Of a stretch of 64,000 nt of DNA, positions 55,389 through 63,967 are shown piece after piece. Location of the stretch: NCBI GenBank assembly GCA_905178155.1, contig CAJINV010000009.1, forward strand, positions 2,829,373 to 2,893,372. Direction: 5' to 3'. The position numbers were made by a program, and so were the translations under genes. Numbering within the stretch: the stretch's first letter is position 1; each line of letters opens with the position of its first letter. The notes under the pieces were generated by a model. That model had not been told where the DNA came from. It was given only the letters and a program-made list of their open reading frames with translations, and searched no databases. Source of the DNA: Amoebophrya sp. A120. Taxonomy: Eukaryota; Sar; Dinophyceae; Syndiniales; Amoebophryaceae.

Positions 55389-55646
55389 ATGCAAAGATCA
55401 TGTAGATCGTATGTAAGAGCTTTCCCGGGGCGTGAATCCGTCGCGCAAGAGTTTACTTCCATGCACTTGCTACGAACACGAAGACGAGGACACTTCCTTC
55501 CTTGCAATATATACAATTCCAAGTCTAAAAATATCTCACCCGGAAGTTTTGGCACACCCGCAGTCCCCGTCAATGGTCCCCGTCTTCTCAAACGCAAAAA
55601 ATTCGCCGGCGCTAGCACCGTCATTATTCAGCATCTTTTCTTCTGA
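55389..55646 (+). CDS. Candidate coding segment
   Basis: The plus frame to TGA at 55646 includes GTPAVPVNGPRLLKRKKFAG with good third-position character. A second plus frame and a minus frame are also open. An A-like left end (AATAGTCTGGGTCTGGAAC) at about 55160 suggests introner-split coding DNA, but the chain was not resolved. Confidence 0.35.
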   Translation: MQRSCRSYVRAFPGRESVAQEFTSMHLLRTRRRGHFLPCNIYNSKSKNISPGSFGTPAVPVNGPRLLKRKKFAGASTVIIQHLFF

Positions 55647-55913
55647 CTGTCATGCATCAACGCGCGTGACATCCTTCGTTAGTGAGCAAGCTCTTAGTTT
55701 GATTGTGCGTGATTAAGTAATGCATCATGACATTGTGCGTGTGTAAGTGACAACAACAAGGGCGCAGCGTTACTCATGCTGCACCCTTGCTGTTGCGCTT
55801 GGGCGGAACCGGAAGAGTCGGCAAATCGCCTCATTCTATTTGGAGGCGAGCAACACCGGGAGGCGATCGCCAAGTTGTCTTTTCAGGTTTTTTCATGACC
55901 TATTTCTTGCATT

Positions 55914-56558
55914 TTGCTACTGCGCCTTGGTCGTCGTTATGTACAACATGCCGGCGCCGGTCTACGTCAACATCGCTATCGTCTTTTGAAGAATGTAGCC
56001 CCGGAACTTTGCTCAAATTGGACAAGTCCACGCGGCCCTTCATACACGAACAACAACAATGCCGACGCCCGACCCGTTTCCAATACTGCACGCGCCCCTG
56101 GGCCCCCTTCTAATCCTTCTTTTTTCGCCGTTCCTCCAACGGGGCCGGGGCACGAGGACTCAGAGCGCTCACGCTCCCGAAGTCGCGCGCTTCTGCAGGG
56201 GGGGATGGGTCGAGAGGGGGGGGATATAGTATGGACGGCGAATTCCGGTGCCTTTTTGTCGAAGGCCAAGGCGCCAGTTTCTGAGGAAGTGCAGGGGCTT
56301 CTCTTAGGCTGTCCACAAATCGCCGCGAGGGGGTGCCCGGAAGGGCGGTCCAGAAGAGGGAACCAGAAGAGGGAAAAAGTGCACCGACATCCCGTGGGCG
56401 GCAGTGCCACTGCGGCCCCCTTGGCCTTGCCGAGGACCACCGTGGGGCCGGTTGCTGGCCGCAGTCGTCGGTGCGTTCATCGACGACGGCCCGGCAGCCT
56501 GCGGCAAATAAACGCACGCCACCAAGGCGCTGCCACCTTTTTCACGCCCTGCTCTTGA
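55914..56558 (+). CDS. Candidate Pro/Ser/Arg-rich plus-strand frame
   Basis: Long frame with TNNNNADARPVSNTARAPG, ERSRSRSRALLQGG and DIVWTANSGAFLSKAKAPVS to TAG at 56558. GC is high and both minus frames opposite are also open. It overlaps the 3' end of the better-supported minus gene at 56542. Could be GC cargo or a real convergent gene. Confidence 0.35.
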   Translation: MLLRLGRRYVQHAGAGLRQHRYRLLKNVAPELCSNWTSPRGPSYTNNNNADARPVSNTARAPGPPSNPSFFAVPPTGPGHEDSERSRSRSRALLQGGMGREGGDIVWTANSGAFLSKAKAPVSEEVQGLLLGCPQIAARGCPEGRSRRGNQKREKVHRHPVGGSATAAPLALPRTTVGPVAGRSRRCVHRRRPGSLRQINARHQGAATFFTPCS

Positions 56559-57506
56559 TGTCCTTTGAGACTGGAACTAGTATCACGGCTCCTGCTGTGA
56601 CAAACGTTTTTAAGCACAACTAATGTATATGTTTGTTTTATGCTGCCCATCCCGATCTCACCTGTAGTTTCCGCAATATAACAGATAGAAGTAGCTGCAA
56701 AAATCGCCCAAGAATAAAACCTGCAAAAAATAGTGAGTAACAGCGGCAAATTTTTTTCTTGTCGTATCTGCTAACCTGCTTCGGTGCTCCTCCACAAACT
56801 TGTTGAGCGCGGGGTGATTTGGAGGTGGCCCCTTGGGTTGCGGTGTTCCTCCACCTTCACCAGCCGCAGTCGCTGCCCCGGCAGAGCTGCAAGCAAGTCC
56901 CGCTACCGCAGAAGAGGAGATCCTCACTAGCCGCCGCCACGATGGTATCCAGGAAAAAAAGTGTGTAAGTGTAACTTTCTTTGAGAAACAGCATCACAAA
57001 TTTGCTCTACATGACAGAGAAGACATGTCATGCGTGGCTTGTAGGGGAAAACACAGTTGAAAAGAGGACTTCGTGGCTGTCTGGCATGACAGGAGTAACT
57101 CTGTTGCATGTTCTGCAACACAAATTTACATTTACACAGTTTTTTTCTTGCATAGATGGAATAGGAATTGTTGTCGTACGCCGCATGTTCTGTATGGAAG
57201 CGTCAGGATCGAAATCGTCAGAGTTGAAATAATTTGTCATGCATAAAATGCAGACCACAAAATGCCTGTCTTGCAGAGTAGGCAAGTGAGGCAGATTGTA
57301 AGCCTGTTGACGGGTAGAAAGTGAGCCGCTACAGTAGCATTACAAAAGGCGTCTTCCTTACCAAACACCATGACAAACTGGATTTAGGTTCTACCAAAAT
57401 TTGTCACGCGCCACTTAGAAACTGGGTTACACCTGGCATCCAATTTAGGCATGGCAAATTATTTCACCTTTGTCGATTTCAAACCTGACACATCCATATT
57501 CTGCAT
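56542..57506 (-). CDS. Small mitochondrial-type membrane protein, 105 aa, five exons (two introners, two GT-AG introns)
   Basis: Exons 57506-57499 (8 nt), 57187-57155, 56940-56776, 56720-56662 and 56594-56542 (TGA) total 318 nt. The start MQNMRRTTTIPIPSWRRLVR plus Ala/Ser-rich sequence is an amphipathic presequence typical of mitochondrial import. The mature part has PNHPALNKFVEEHRS, a TM helix FYSWAIFAATSICYIAET, and a second hydrophobic AGAVILVPVS before a basic end. Junctions 1 and 2 are E and D introners with exact TTCTG and GATGG duplications. Junctions 3 and 4 are GTTAGC-TTTTTTGCAG (55 nt) and GTGAGA-GTCACAG (67 nt). It is probably a small inner-membrane or respiratory-complex subunit, but no family could be assigned. 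Confidence 0.82.
56595..56661 (-). other. Conventional GT-AG intron, 67 nt
   Basis: Donor CAG/GTGAGA, acceptor TTTGTCACAG. No inverted repeats. Confidence 0.7.
56721..56775 (-). other. Conventional GT-AG intron, 55 nt
   Basis: Donor GCAG/GTTAGC, acceptor TATTTTTTGCAG/G. No inverted repeats; excision restores the TM helix frame. Confidence 0.78.
56946..57154. mobile_element. Family D introner, 209 bp, TSD GATGG
   Basis: TATCCAGGAAAAAAAGTGTG plus TAAGTGTAAC on the left and TTTACACAGTTTTTTTCTTG plus CATA on the right; GATGG at 56941-56945 and 57155-57159 exact. Confidence 0.95.
57193..57498. mobile_element. Family E introner, 306 bp, TSD TTCTG
   Basis: TATGGAAGCGTCAGGATCGA on the left and GTCGATTTCAAACCTGACAC plus ATCCATA on the right; TTCTG exact at 57188-57192 and 57499-57503. 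It splits the gene after its eighth coding base. Confidence 0.95.
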
Positions 57507-57887
57507 CTTGAAGGTAGAAGTGGGAGTCCTCGGTTTCTTATGGATACAAGAGGTAAAAATGAGGCAGGTCGGTCCCCCCTCGGTAGTTTTTGCTTTGAAT
57601 TTGAAACAAGGAACGGTCTCCGATAGATTAAAGTTGTTTAAAGTTACGATTCAATGAGACGAAGAAGAACAAGAAGACAAGAACGAAGTGTGGTATGAAA
57701 AAAGTAGAATTAGAATGTGTACGTAAAAAAGTTGGGTTAGGTAAATTGAAAAATGAAAACAAAACGCATCAGTTGGGAGGAACTGCAGACAAGGCGGTTT
57801 GGGATGGTCGTAGGTTTTTCTTTTTGCTGAGTCATTCCTATTCAAACCGGTACTACACGATCTGAAAGATCACGAGGAACTAGTACG

Positions 57888-59099
57888 ATGGAAGATGCGC
57901 CGTATACAAAATGCTTTATTCCGGTCCACGAGAGGACAACGGCAGCCGTAGAGTTGTAGTACTAGAGAGTACTACAGCACTCTACATCTACTGCGTTGAG
58001 ACTGACATATGCTTTTGTCACGCACGAAAAATTCATCTACCTGAGGAAACGAGGACCGAACGAAGAGGGAAACCGGCTGCACAGAAACGATTTTTGTTTT
58101 TTTTTTTTGAACGACCGATAGTTGTACAACATCCACAGGCCTTTTTACTTTGAGCTCGCACGAGGTGGAAATCACTTCTTCTTGCACGACTTCTACACAG
58201 TCACAGACGCACAGCTTCACAAGTTGAAGCACGATGACCGAGAAATTTTTTTTTCGTCGTCGTGTACGTGGGTGATGTGTACGAAAACATGTTCGTGATG
58301 TACACACAGGAGGCTTACGCTAGGGTACGAAGATGCAAATCTGAAACCGAGCTCATATTATACGAAGATGCAAATAACCGAGTACGCGTTGCAAATTAGA
58401 TGTGGTCTGGGTCTGGAAGACTTCCCATGCTTGTAGTGATGTGGGGGCATGATGATTGTGATTCTACTTAACTCTATGACGAATCATGCTCCTTGGGCGC
58501 AAAAAAATCCTCTTGCCTGTCCTACAAAAATGGAGCCTCACATGCGGAACAATACGCAACTACACGCGGACGCTCAAATAAACCTTGTCATGCTTGACCA
58601 ACTACTGGCTCTACAGTGAGCTCAGCTTAAATATTCACAGACCTGCATCTTGACAAGTTTCCAGACCCAGACGCACTTGCATTTGATACCGACGAGAGTT
58701 CAGCTACGAGTACGACCGGGACCGACGAAAAAATAGGAAAAAAATCTATGCAAGAAATAAAACTGTGTACACGTCCATTTATATAGAGTGAGTCTGTGAC
58801 GCAAAGCATGCAGCACACTTGTCATGCCATGTTGAGACCGTATGATCATTTAAGTTTAACTGCATATTTATGTGCTTTGTTTTCACGCATTGGCTGTGCG
58901 GTATGACAGGCTTTCTCTGTTAGGCAAGAGAAATTTGTCGTGCTGTCAGTCACGACCCCAGGACACCGTTTTTTTCTGGGATACACATATACAACAAGCT
59001 TACTTACTTCATCTTCCTCTACAAAAATGCATAGCGAGGGACATACTTTCCGTTCCAGCATACACAGTTCCAACCGCTGGCCTGAAAAAGAACCGCTAA
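57888..59099 (+). CDS. Plus-strand gene with T-run frame breaks upstream and three well-joined exons downstream
   Basis: The 3' half is solid. An exon ending at 58382 (VYENMFVMYTQEAYARVRRC), exon 58694-58746 (YEYDRDRRKNRKKI) and exon 58989-59099 (TAA) join in frame across A and D elements. The 5' half, from an ATG at 57888 (MEDAPYTKCFIPVHERTTAA), has several coding-like stretches. Examples are HEKFIYLRKRGPNEEGNRLH and FYFELARGGNHFFLHDFYTV. They are broken by TAG codons near 57955 and 58119 and by frame changes at T-runs of 12 and 9. Short GT-AG introns (for example GTGATG to ACACAG, 38 nt), indels or decay could explain it. Family not recognised. Confidence 0.6.
58383..58688. mobile_element. 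Family A introner, 306 bp, TSD CCGAG/CCGAC
   Basis: TACGCGTTGCAAATTAGATG plus TGGTCTGGGTCTGGAAG on the left and TTTCCAGACCCAGACGCACT plus TGCATTTGATA on the right. Confidence 0.9.
58747..58983. mobile_element. Family D introner, 237 bp
   Basis: TATGCAAGAAATAAAACTGT plus GTACACG on the left and GACACCGTTTTTTTCTGGGA plus TA on the right. Joins Lys-Lys-Ile to Ile-Gln-Gln in frame with 5-bp offset. Confidence 0.82.
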
Positions 59100-59134
59100 G
59101 GGACGATGATAAAAGCTAAAGCACAGTAGGCTTA

Positions 59135-59431
59135 TTAATTTACGCGCACAGCTGCCAAGCAATTCCATAAAGTTGCACCGCCCCCCGGACAATTTTCCGC
59201 AGGACCGTACGTAGTTGTCGCTGCATTTCGTCTCAGTTCGTGTTTCCGCCCCCAAAGCGGAGTCACGAGATGAGTCAGCTCGCTCCTCCGGGGGTGTGCC
59301 TTCCGCTCGTCCTCGGAGCTGTTCCACACTTCACAGAATCGACCGCAACCGATCCCGAGGGCTGGCTTCGATCCTTCCTGGGGGGACCTGGACGCAGCTC
59401 ATCCAACTGGTATCGATTTTATGCATTGCAA
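59135..59431. other. Open frames on both strands next to a solo E right end
   Basis: Minus frame EVWNSSEDERKAHPRRSELT to TAA at 59135 and plus frame HEMSQLAPPGVCLPLVLGAV both look possible. An E right end (59432-59471) has no detectable left partner, so part of this could be E cargo. Confidence 0.3.
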
Positions 59432-59471
59432 ATCATTTCAACTTTGTCGACTTCGATCCTGACGCGTCCAT

Positions 59472-60021
59472 AGTACTGCTGGTATCTTGTTGATCCACAT
59501 TGATTTATAGGTTGTGATACCTTCGAATTCGCACGTCTTGAGTTGCATGTCCGGCACGTCTTGAGATGAATTTGTACTGTCCTTGCATGGAGGCCGACAA
59601 AAGCGCAGCTCCTCTTGAGGTCATGCAACAACGGCATTTGATGCATCTGTCTTGCGCGCCATGTCGCATATTTCTTAAGAGCAGCAGCGAAGCCTTCTAG
59701 AAGCTTGTTGTCAAGATCCTTCGCTGCGCTCGCAATCAAAAATGTTCCAGTTCCTCACATCAATCGATCCTGGCATCACAAAACTCCGGACCCAAATCGA
59801 AATTTTTTGCATTTGATACTTATCTACGCATTTATCTTGCCGATGTAGCAACACAGATTTTTTGTCTGCAGCATGGAAACCTGCCAGCTCCAGCATACGA
59901 AGATTGATCTGTCATAAGTGATGTTGAACACAAGCACGGAGGACCAAATACGCAGTACTTACCGGGCAGCGTCTGAGCAAAAGTTCGCGCATAACTGCAA
60001 ACATCTGAGCTCCTTGCCGCT
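59472..60021 (-). CDS. Minus-strand exons: Leu-rich segment, in-frame A relic, basic segment
   Basis: A large exon (about 59722-59472) encodes KDLDNKLLEGFAAALKKYAT and a Cys/Arg/His-rich remainder, ending at an E-type end. Upstream exon 59910-59819 (MLELAGFHAADKKSVLLHRQ) follows a GTAAGT-TTATGACAG intron of about 53 nt (59963-59911). The preceding exon is open in two frames (KIHNPLHYNKLDSGKELRCL or MRELLLRRCP). Only the second stays open into the Leu-rich frame. A 96-bp A relic lies between the two larger exons. Joins are not fully resolved. Confidence 0.5.
59723..59818. mobile_element. Very short A-type relic, about 96 bp
   Basis: Both ends remain recognisable (CAATCAAAAATGTTCCAG and CTCCGGACCCAAATCG plus TTTGCATTTGATA), but the interior is reduced to about 50 bp. 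The relic is open in the minus frame of the upstream exon. Confidence 0.6.
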
Positions 60022-60068
60022 GTCAAGCTTGTTGTAGTGCAGTGGGTTGTGTATCTTCAAGGAAAACT

Positions 60069-60374
60069 ACAGGAAAAAACATTTTCTGTAGTAGTACGAT
60101 CTGACAGCAACATCACAAACTGAGCACTAGCACATCATACAGTTTGAATTTTCCAGGAGCGATGTCGCTCAAATAAACAAGTTAGACATGACGAAGACGA
60201 CCATGACCACGGCAGACACCAGTTAAAAATGTCATGCTTCTTCTAGAATGAGAATTGTGAAATACACCAACACAAATGATATTGAAAATAGCAGGCCGAC
60301 TGGGCTGCGCTGCTATGTTATGTTATAACCTGCGCAGGTGTTAGAATCTCAATTTACACAGTTTTGTCTTGCAT
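60069..60374. mobile_element. Family D introner, about 306 bp
   Basis: CTACAGGAAAAAACATTTTC plus TGTAG on the left and ATTTACACAGTTTTGTCTTG plus CATGA on the right. A C-like right end (TAACACCTGAGCGGGCCATA) follows at about 60455. Confidence 0.65.
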
Positions 60375-60465
60375 GAAGAGCATGAAAAACATGCGCACAG
60401 CCTTGCACTTTTCGCAATACAAACAAACGTTTGAGATTGTAACACCTGAGCGGGCCATATATGTC

Positions 60466-63400
60466 TACTGTGCATCATCTCCGTGATCTTCTTCTTCTGC
60501 CTCCACCTCTATGGAAGTGTCAGAATCGAAATCGATAAAGTACTAGCGGAGAAAAAGATTTGCAATGCATAAAATGCAACCATAAAATGCAATGCACAAA
60601 GTAAAAGTGCCTCTCTTGCGGGGATGGCAAATAGTCCGGCTGATTGTCCGCTAGTTTGGCTTTGGGATCCTCTGATATAATAGAGCTGCTAAAGTACTAG
60701 CAGGGCCATTCTGTGCCCAAACCAACAGCGCGACAGATTGGATTCCGATGCAGCTGCCAAAATCTATCATGCGCCATTTGAAAACTGGAATCCAACAACC
60801 GGCATCCACTTATTTTTGCATTGCAAGTTTTCCTATCTTTGTCGATTTCGATCCTGACGAGTCCATAACGGCCGTGTCTGCCGCGCTACTATGGGACTCT
60901 CAAGAAGCGTTAGTACTTTGTTTGCTGTTACATGAAATTGTGCTGCAAGAAGAGCGAAAGTGAAATAGAATTAGAAATGCAAATATATTCATAAATCCTC
61001 TCGCATTTTACAAATCCGGCACAGAAAATTTCCATGCTATTTGGACCTTCGAGAATCTGTCATGCGAAGTAGTCTGAAGATCGTGCGGAGGCTTCTAGTA
61101 CGAGATCATGGTAAAAATTCTGGAGGGTGAGAGATGATTGATAAAAGCAAACTATGTAGCCGCGTTTGAGGGTTGTCCCAACATACGGCTCCGTGCCTGG
61201 TTCATCTGGGGCTGGTTTCGGCTTGTTTTTTTCACCGTCATTTTTCGACGAATTTGAAACTCCTTTAGCAGCTTGGTCCTTGTCCCCTGCTGGGCTAGCT
61301 GCGTTTGCCGCTAGTCCTCTGCATAATGCATTGCAAATATGTCTGGGTCTGGAAAGTTGTGACCACGCATATCAGTGAATAGAAAGCACACTGTATCTGT
61401 AACGCACCGCAATAAAGCATCACAGAATTTCAATTTTCAGTCGCTTCGTGTCGCGTATTCCGCATGGGACTAAAACAGCGTCTTTGCATGGTAAACAACC
61501 CGAGCTCCTGCTGGCTACGCGATACAGAGCTCGGTGCCATTCACGACCAGCATGCCAACTCTCGCATGCTTCCAGACCCAGACATATTTTCAATCCATAT
61601 GCTCCACTCTTCGTTGATTTTGTGTTCCAAATATTTGCCCAACTATGAAAGTGCACGACTCCCCCTCCCCCTCAGTTGTCAAGCAAAAGCCCAAATCCAG
61701 TCGCTGCCTTGCGGCACCGTTTGCATGACAAATTTCGGGGGCCCAAACGGTAAACAGTAGCAGTACCACAGTTGGTGCATAAAAAATTTCATTTGTCACG
61801 CACGGGCTCCAAGGTCGTCAGTGGCGTTTGTGTTGCTCCTGTTCATGCCATGCAACAAAAGAGGGCAGGGGGGGGTTGTGCACTCTGATACCAACACTGC
61901 GAGAGCGAGAAAAAGACCGGGGTGCAGGAAGAATAGCACTCGGCCTCCCGCCTGAGGCAGGAGAGAACCAAGGGAGGGAAACAGGTTGACCAGCACGTCC
62001 TTCATTTGAAACGCCGGCTCGTATTCCAGCTCGAAGGTAAGGAAAAAGCGGACGGCAAAGCATTGCAAAGAAAAGGGCCCCCTTCCCAAATTGATGAATC
62101 AACACGCATCTTCCTTCCGAAATTCTGCGAGGCGGATTTGTGGCCATAAATCTGCATTGCAAGAAGACAAATCCAGAGAGCAGTCCGCCGGCGTGTCAAT
62201 ATACAACTGCAGACGAAGATTTGTAACGCTGTGAGGCCAACAGGCACAGGGCAGACCTCTGCCATAGCCGTGCTAAGTGCCTCCACAAAAAGATCCCTGC
62301 CTAAGGCTTAGGTGGATCTGTGCGCAGGAGTCCTGCTCTCATCTCTACTGCAAGACAAACTCGATTTTCTCTTCCGCACGTATATGATCCCGCATCATAG
62401 ATTTTGATTTCCATTCTGATATAATGGGGAGGGGGAACCTTTATTCTATATTGGGATAAAAAGACGGCAATCCCCACGTTGCCCAACAGGTAGGGTCGGC
62501 TTTCGAAAATTTCTTGTTGCAGCATGGTTGATAGCGTATGCTTTGCAAAAGTATGGCATCGTACTCGTATACCTAAACCTATACATTTACATGCATTACA
62601 AATTTCATGAGAATTAAAATCTGTAATGCGGATTTACCTTGAGAAGTACATTTGTAATGCATGATTGCAATTAGAATTACTACCCTACGTACGAGTACGA
62701 TACTTTTGCATTGCATATAGGGCGGTCTCGGCCAACAAGTCAAAACCGGCCACCAGCGGGTATCAAATGCAAAAATGTCTGGGTCTGGAAACTTGTGATG
62801 CAAGAAAGGGAGTAGTGAACTCACTCTAATGCGCTGCCAAGCATGACAAGTTTTTTCCGTGGTTCTGAGTTGCGTACCCCGCATGAGAAACTGAGTTTTT
62901 GCATGACAGGGAGGAGGAGCTCCTCGCGGCCATGCAACACAGAGTTCAGAGTCACGCCAGACAAGCATGACAAATCTCGCAATCTCCCAGACCCAGACAT
63001 TTTTACATTTGATAGCGGGTCTGCGGTCACAACCTGGAAGAGGGAAGAGACGGTGCAGCAAATCAAAACCTGGTTGTAGTAGCCGTAGTATTTCTTCACT
63101 TGCTCGAAGCGGGTCAACGGCTTCTGGCCCGGCTTCTTGCTCTTCTTCTTCGTCTTCTTCGCGCCGTCACTTCGCCTCTTACGTGGGGACGATGAGGTCG
63201 AGGAGGACCTCGATCTTCCTGTATTTTTCGCGGCTTTTGTCGTTGATCCCGGCGGAGGTGATAAGTCCCCGCCGGCGTGGAGGTTTTCAGGTGGATCACC
63301 ACTACCACCATCCCCGGGTCCACCTCCGCGATCAGCGCTGGAAAACAGTATCCAAGAAAAAAACTGTGTTAGTGTAACTTTCTTTGGCTGACAGCATCAC

Positions 63401-63967
63401 AAATTTGCTCTACATGACACAGAAAACCTGTCATGCGGGGTTTGTAAGGGAAAACACGCATGAAATGAGGACTGCATGGCTGTCTGGCATGACAGGCGTA
63501 ACATAACTCTGTTGCATGTTCTGCATCACAGATTTACACCTACACAGTTTTTTTCTAGCATAAACAGCATACTGCCTCCATTGCTGTACTTTAACCGCAC
63601 CCAAGGTAGGGCCAACGCAAGACCGCCCGCCACGGTTTTAATAGTACCCTTCGCAGACGTCGCACCGGAGGACCCGCTGAGCTTCACGTGCAAGTCGGTG
63701 GCGCGGATTTTTATCTTTCTGGGCCGCCCGCCCGGTACTGCAGCCTCGATCGCACATCGCGCTCCTTCGGGAGTTGTTTGAGTTTTGGATCGCACCTCAG
63801 GCGGGGCGATGAGATCTCTAGTGGGACGCCGGGCCGACCACGACCACGACCACCTCGTCTCTCTCTCGCGTGGTAGTACGTCGTCGAAAAATAGCAGGCG
63901 CCTCTCCTGCTTTGACGGCAGCGCTACTGCAGTACTTCTGTAGTCCACGATACTGCCGTTGCATTTT
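60466..63967 (-). CDS. Four-TM membrane protein resembling COPI-associated/TVP15 proteins, at least nine exons, 5' end at window edge
   Basis: Exons: about 63967-63563, 63343-63015, 62755-62718, 62531-62459, 62043-61891, 61638-61600, about 61314-61141, about 60890-60868 and about 60508-60466 (TAG). Every gap holds an introner; five have exact or near-exact TSDs and frame-true joins. The long N-terminal region is Ser/Lys/Gly-rich (GRSRSSSTSSSPRKRR). Then come KPLTRFEQVKKYYGYYNQVL and TM helices around YNQVLICCTVSSLFQVV, LLGNVGIAVFFLTFELEYEP, PQAGGRVLFFLHPGLFLALA and neighbours. After LGKYLEHKINEEW comes a Lys/Pro/Asp-rich cytosolic part and an acidic end VEAEEEDHGDDAQ. The NVGIAVFFLTFE and GGR-LFF-PGLFLALA pattern recalls the COPI-associated/TVP15 group, which would place it in Golgi-related membranes. 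The family call is a motif impression. One join (61320) does not follow the TSD rule. Confidence 0.75.
60509..60867. mobile_element. Family E introner, about 359 bp
   Basis: TATGGAAGTGTCAGAATCGA on the left and TTTCGATCCTGACGAGTCCA plus TA on the right. Confidence 0.88.
60891..61140. mobile_element. Family C introner, about 250 bp, diverged right end
   Basis: TATGGGACTCTCAAGAAGCG plus TTAG and a subterminal GCTGTTACATGAAATTGTG on the left; GGGTGAGAGATGATTGATA on the right. Confidence 0.65.
61320..61599. mobile_element. Family A introner, 280 bp
   Basis: TGCATAATGCATTGCAAATA plus TGTCTGGGTCTGGAAAG on the left and CTTCCAGACCCAGACATATT plus TTCAATCCATA on the right; flanks TCCTC/TGCTC. Confidence 0.88.
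61644..61890. mobile_element. Family B introner, 247 bp, TSD CCAAC
   Basis: TATGAAAGTGCACGACTCCC plus CCTCCCC and GGGGGGGGTTGTGCACTCTG plus ATA; CCAAC exact at 61639-61643 and 61891-61895. Joins Ala-Val-Leu to Gly-Lys-Tyr in frame. Confidence 0.93.
62049..62458. mobile_element. Family B introner, about 410 bp, TSD AAAAG
   Basis: The right end GGGGAGGGGGAACCTTTATT plus CTATATTGGGATA is clear; the left end is diverged (GCAAAGAAAAGGGCCCCCTT). The AAAAG flanks and the in-frame join Val-Phe-Phe-Leu support it. Confidence 0.7.
62537..62717. mobile_element. Minor-type introner, 181 bp, TSD TAGCG/TAGGG
   Basis: TATGCTTTGCAAAAGTATGG plus CATCGTACTCGTA on the left and TACGAGTACGATACTTTTGC plus ATTGCATA on the right, not matching families A-E. 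Joins Ala-Leu to Ser-Thr-Met in frame. Confidence 0.85.
62761..63014. mobile_element. Family A introner, 254 bp, TSD GCGGG
   Basis: TATCAAATGCAAAAATGTCT plus GGGTCTGG and CTCCCAGACCCAGACATTTT plus TACATTTGATA are near-perfect ends; GCGGG exact at 62756-62760 and 63015-63019. Confidence 0.95.
63349..63562. mobile_element. Family D introner, 214 bp, TSD AACAG
   Basis: TATCCAAGAAAAAAACTGTG plus TTAGTGTAAC and TACACCTACACAGTTTTTTT plus CTAGCATA; AACAG exact at 63344-63348 and 63563-63567. Its interior closely matches the D copy at 56946-57154. Confidence 0.95.
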
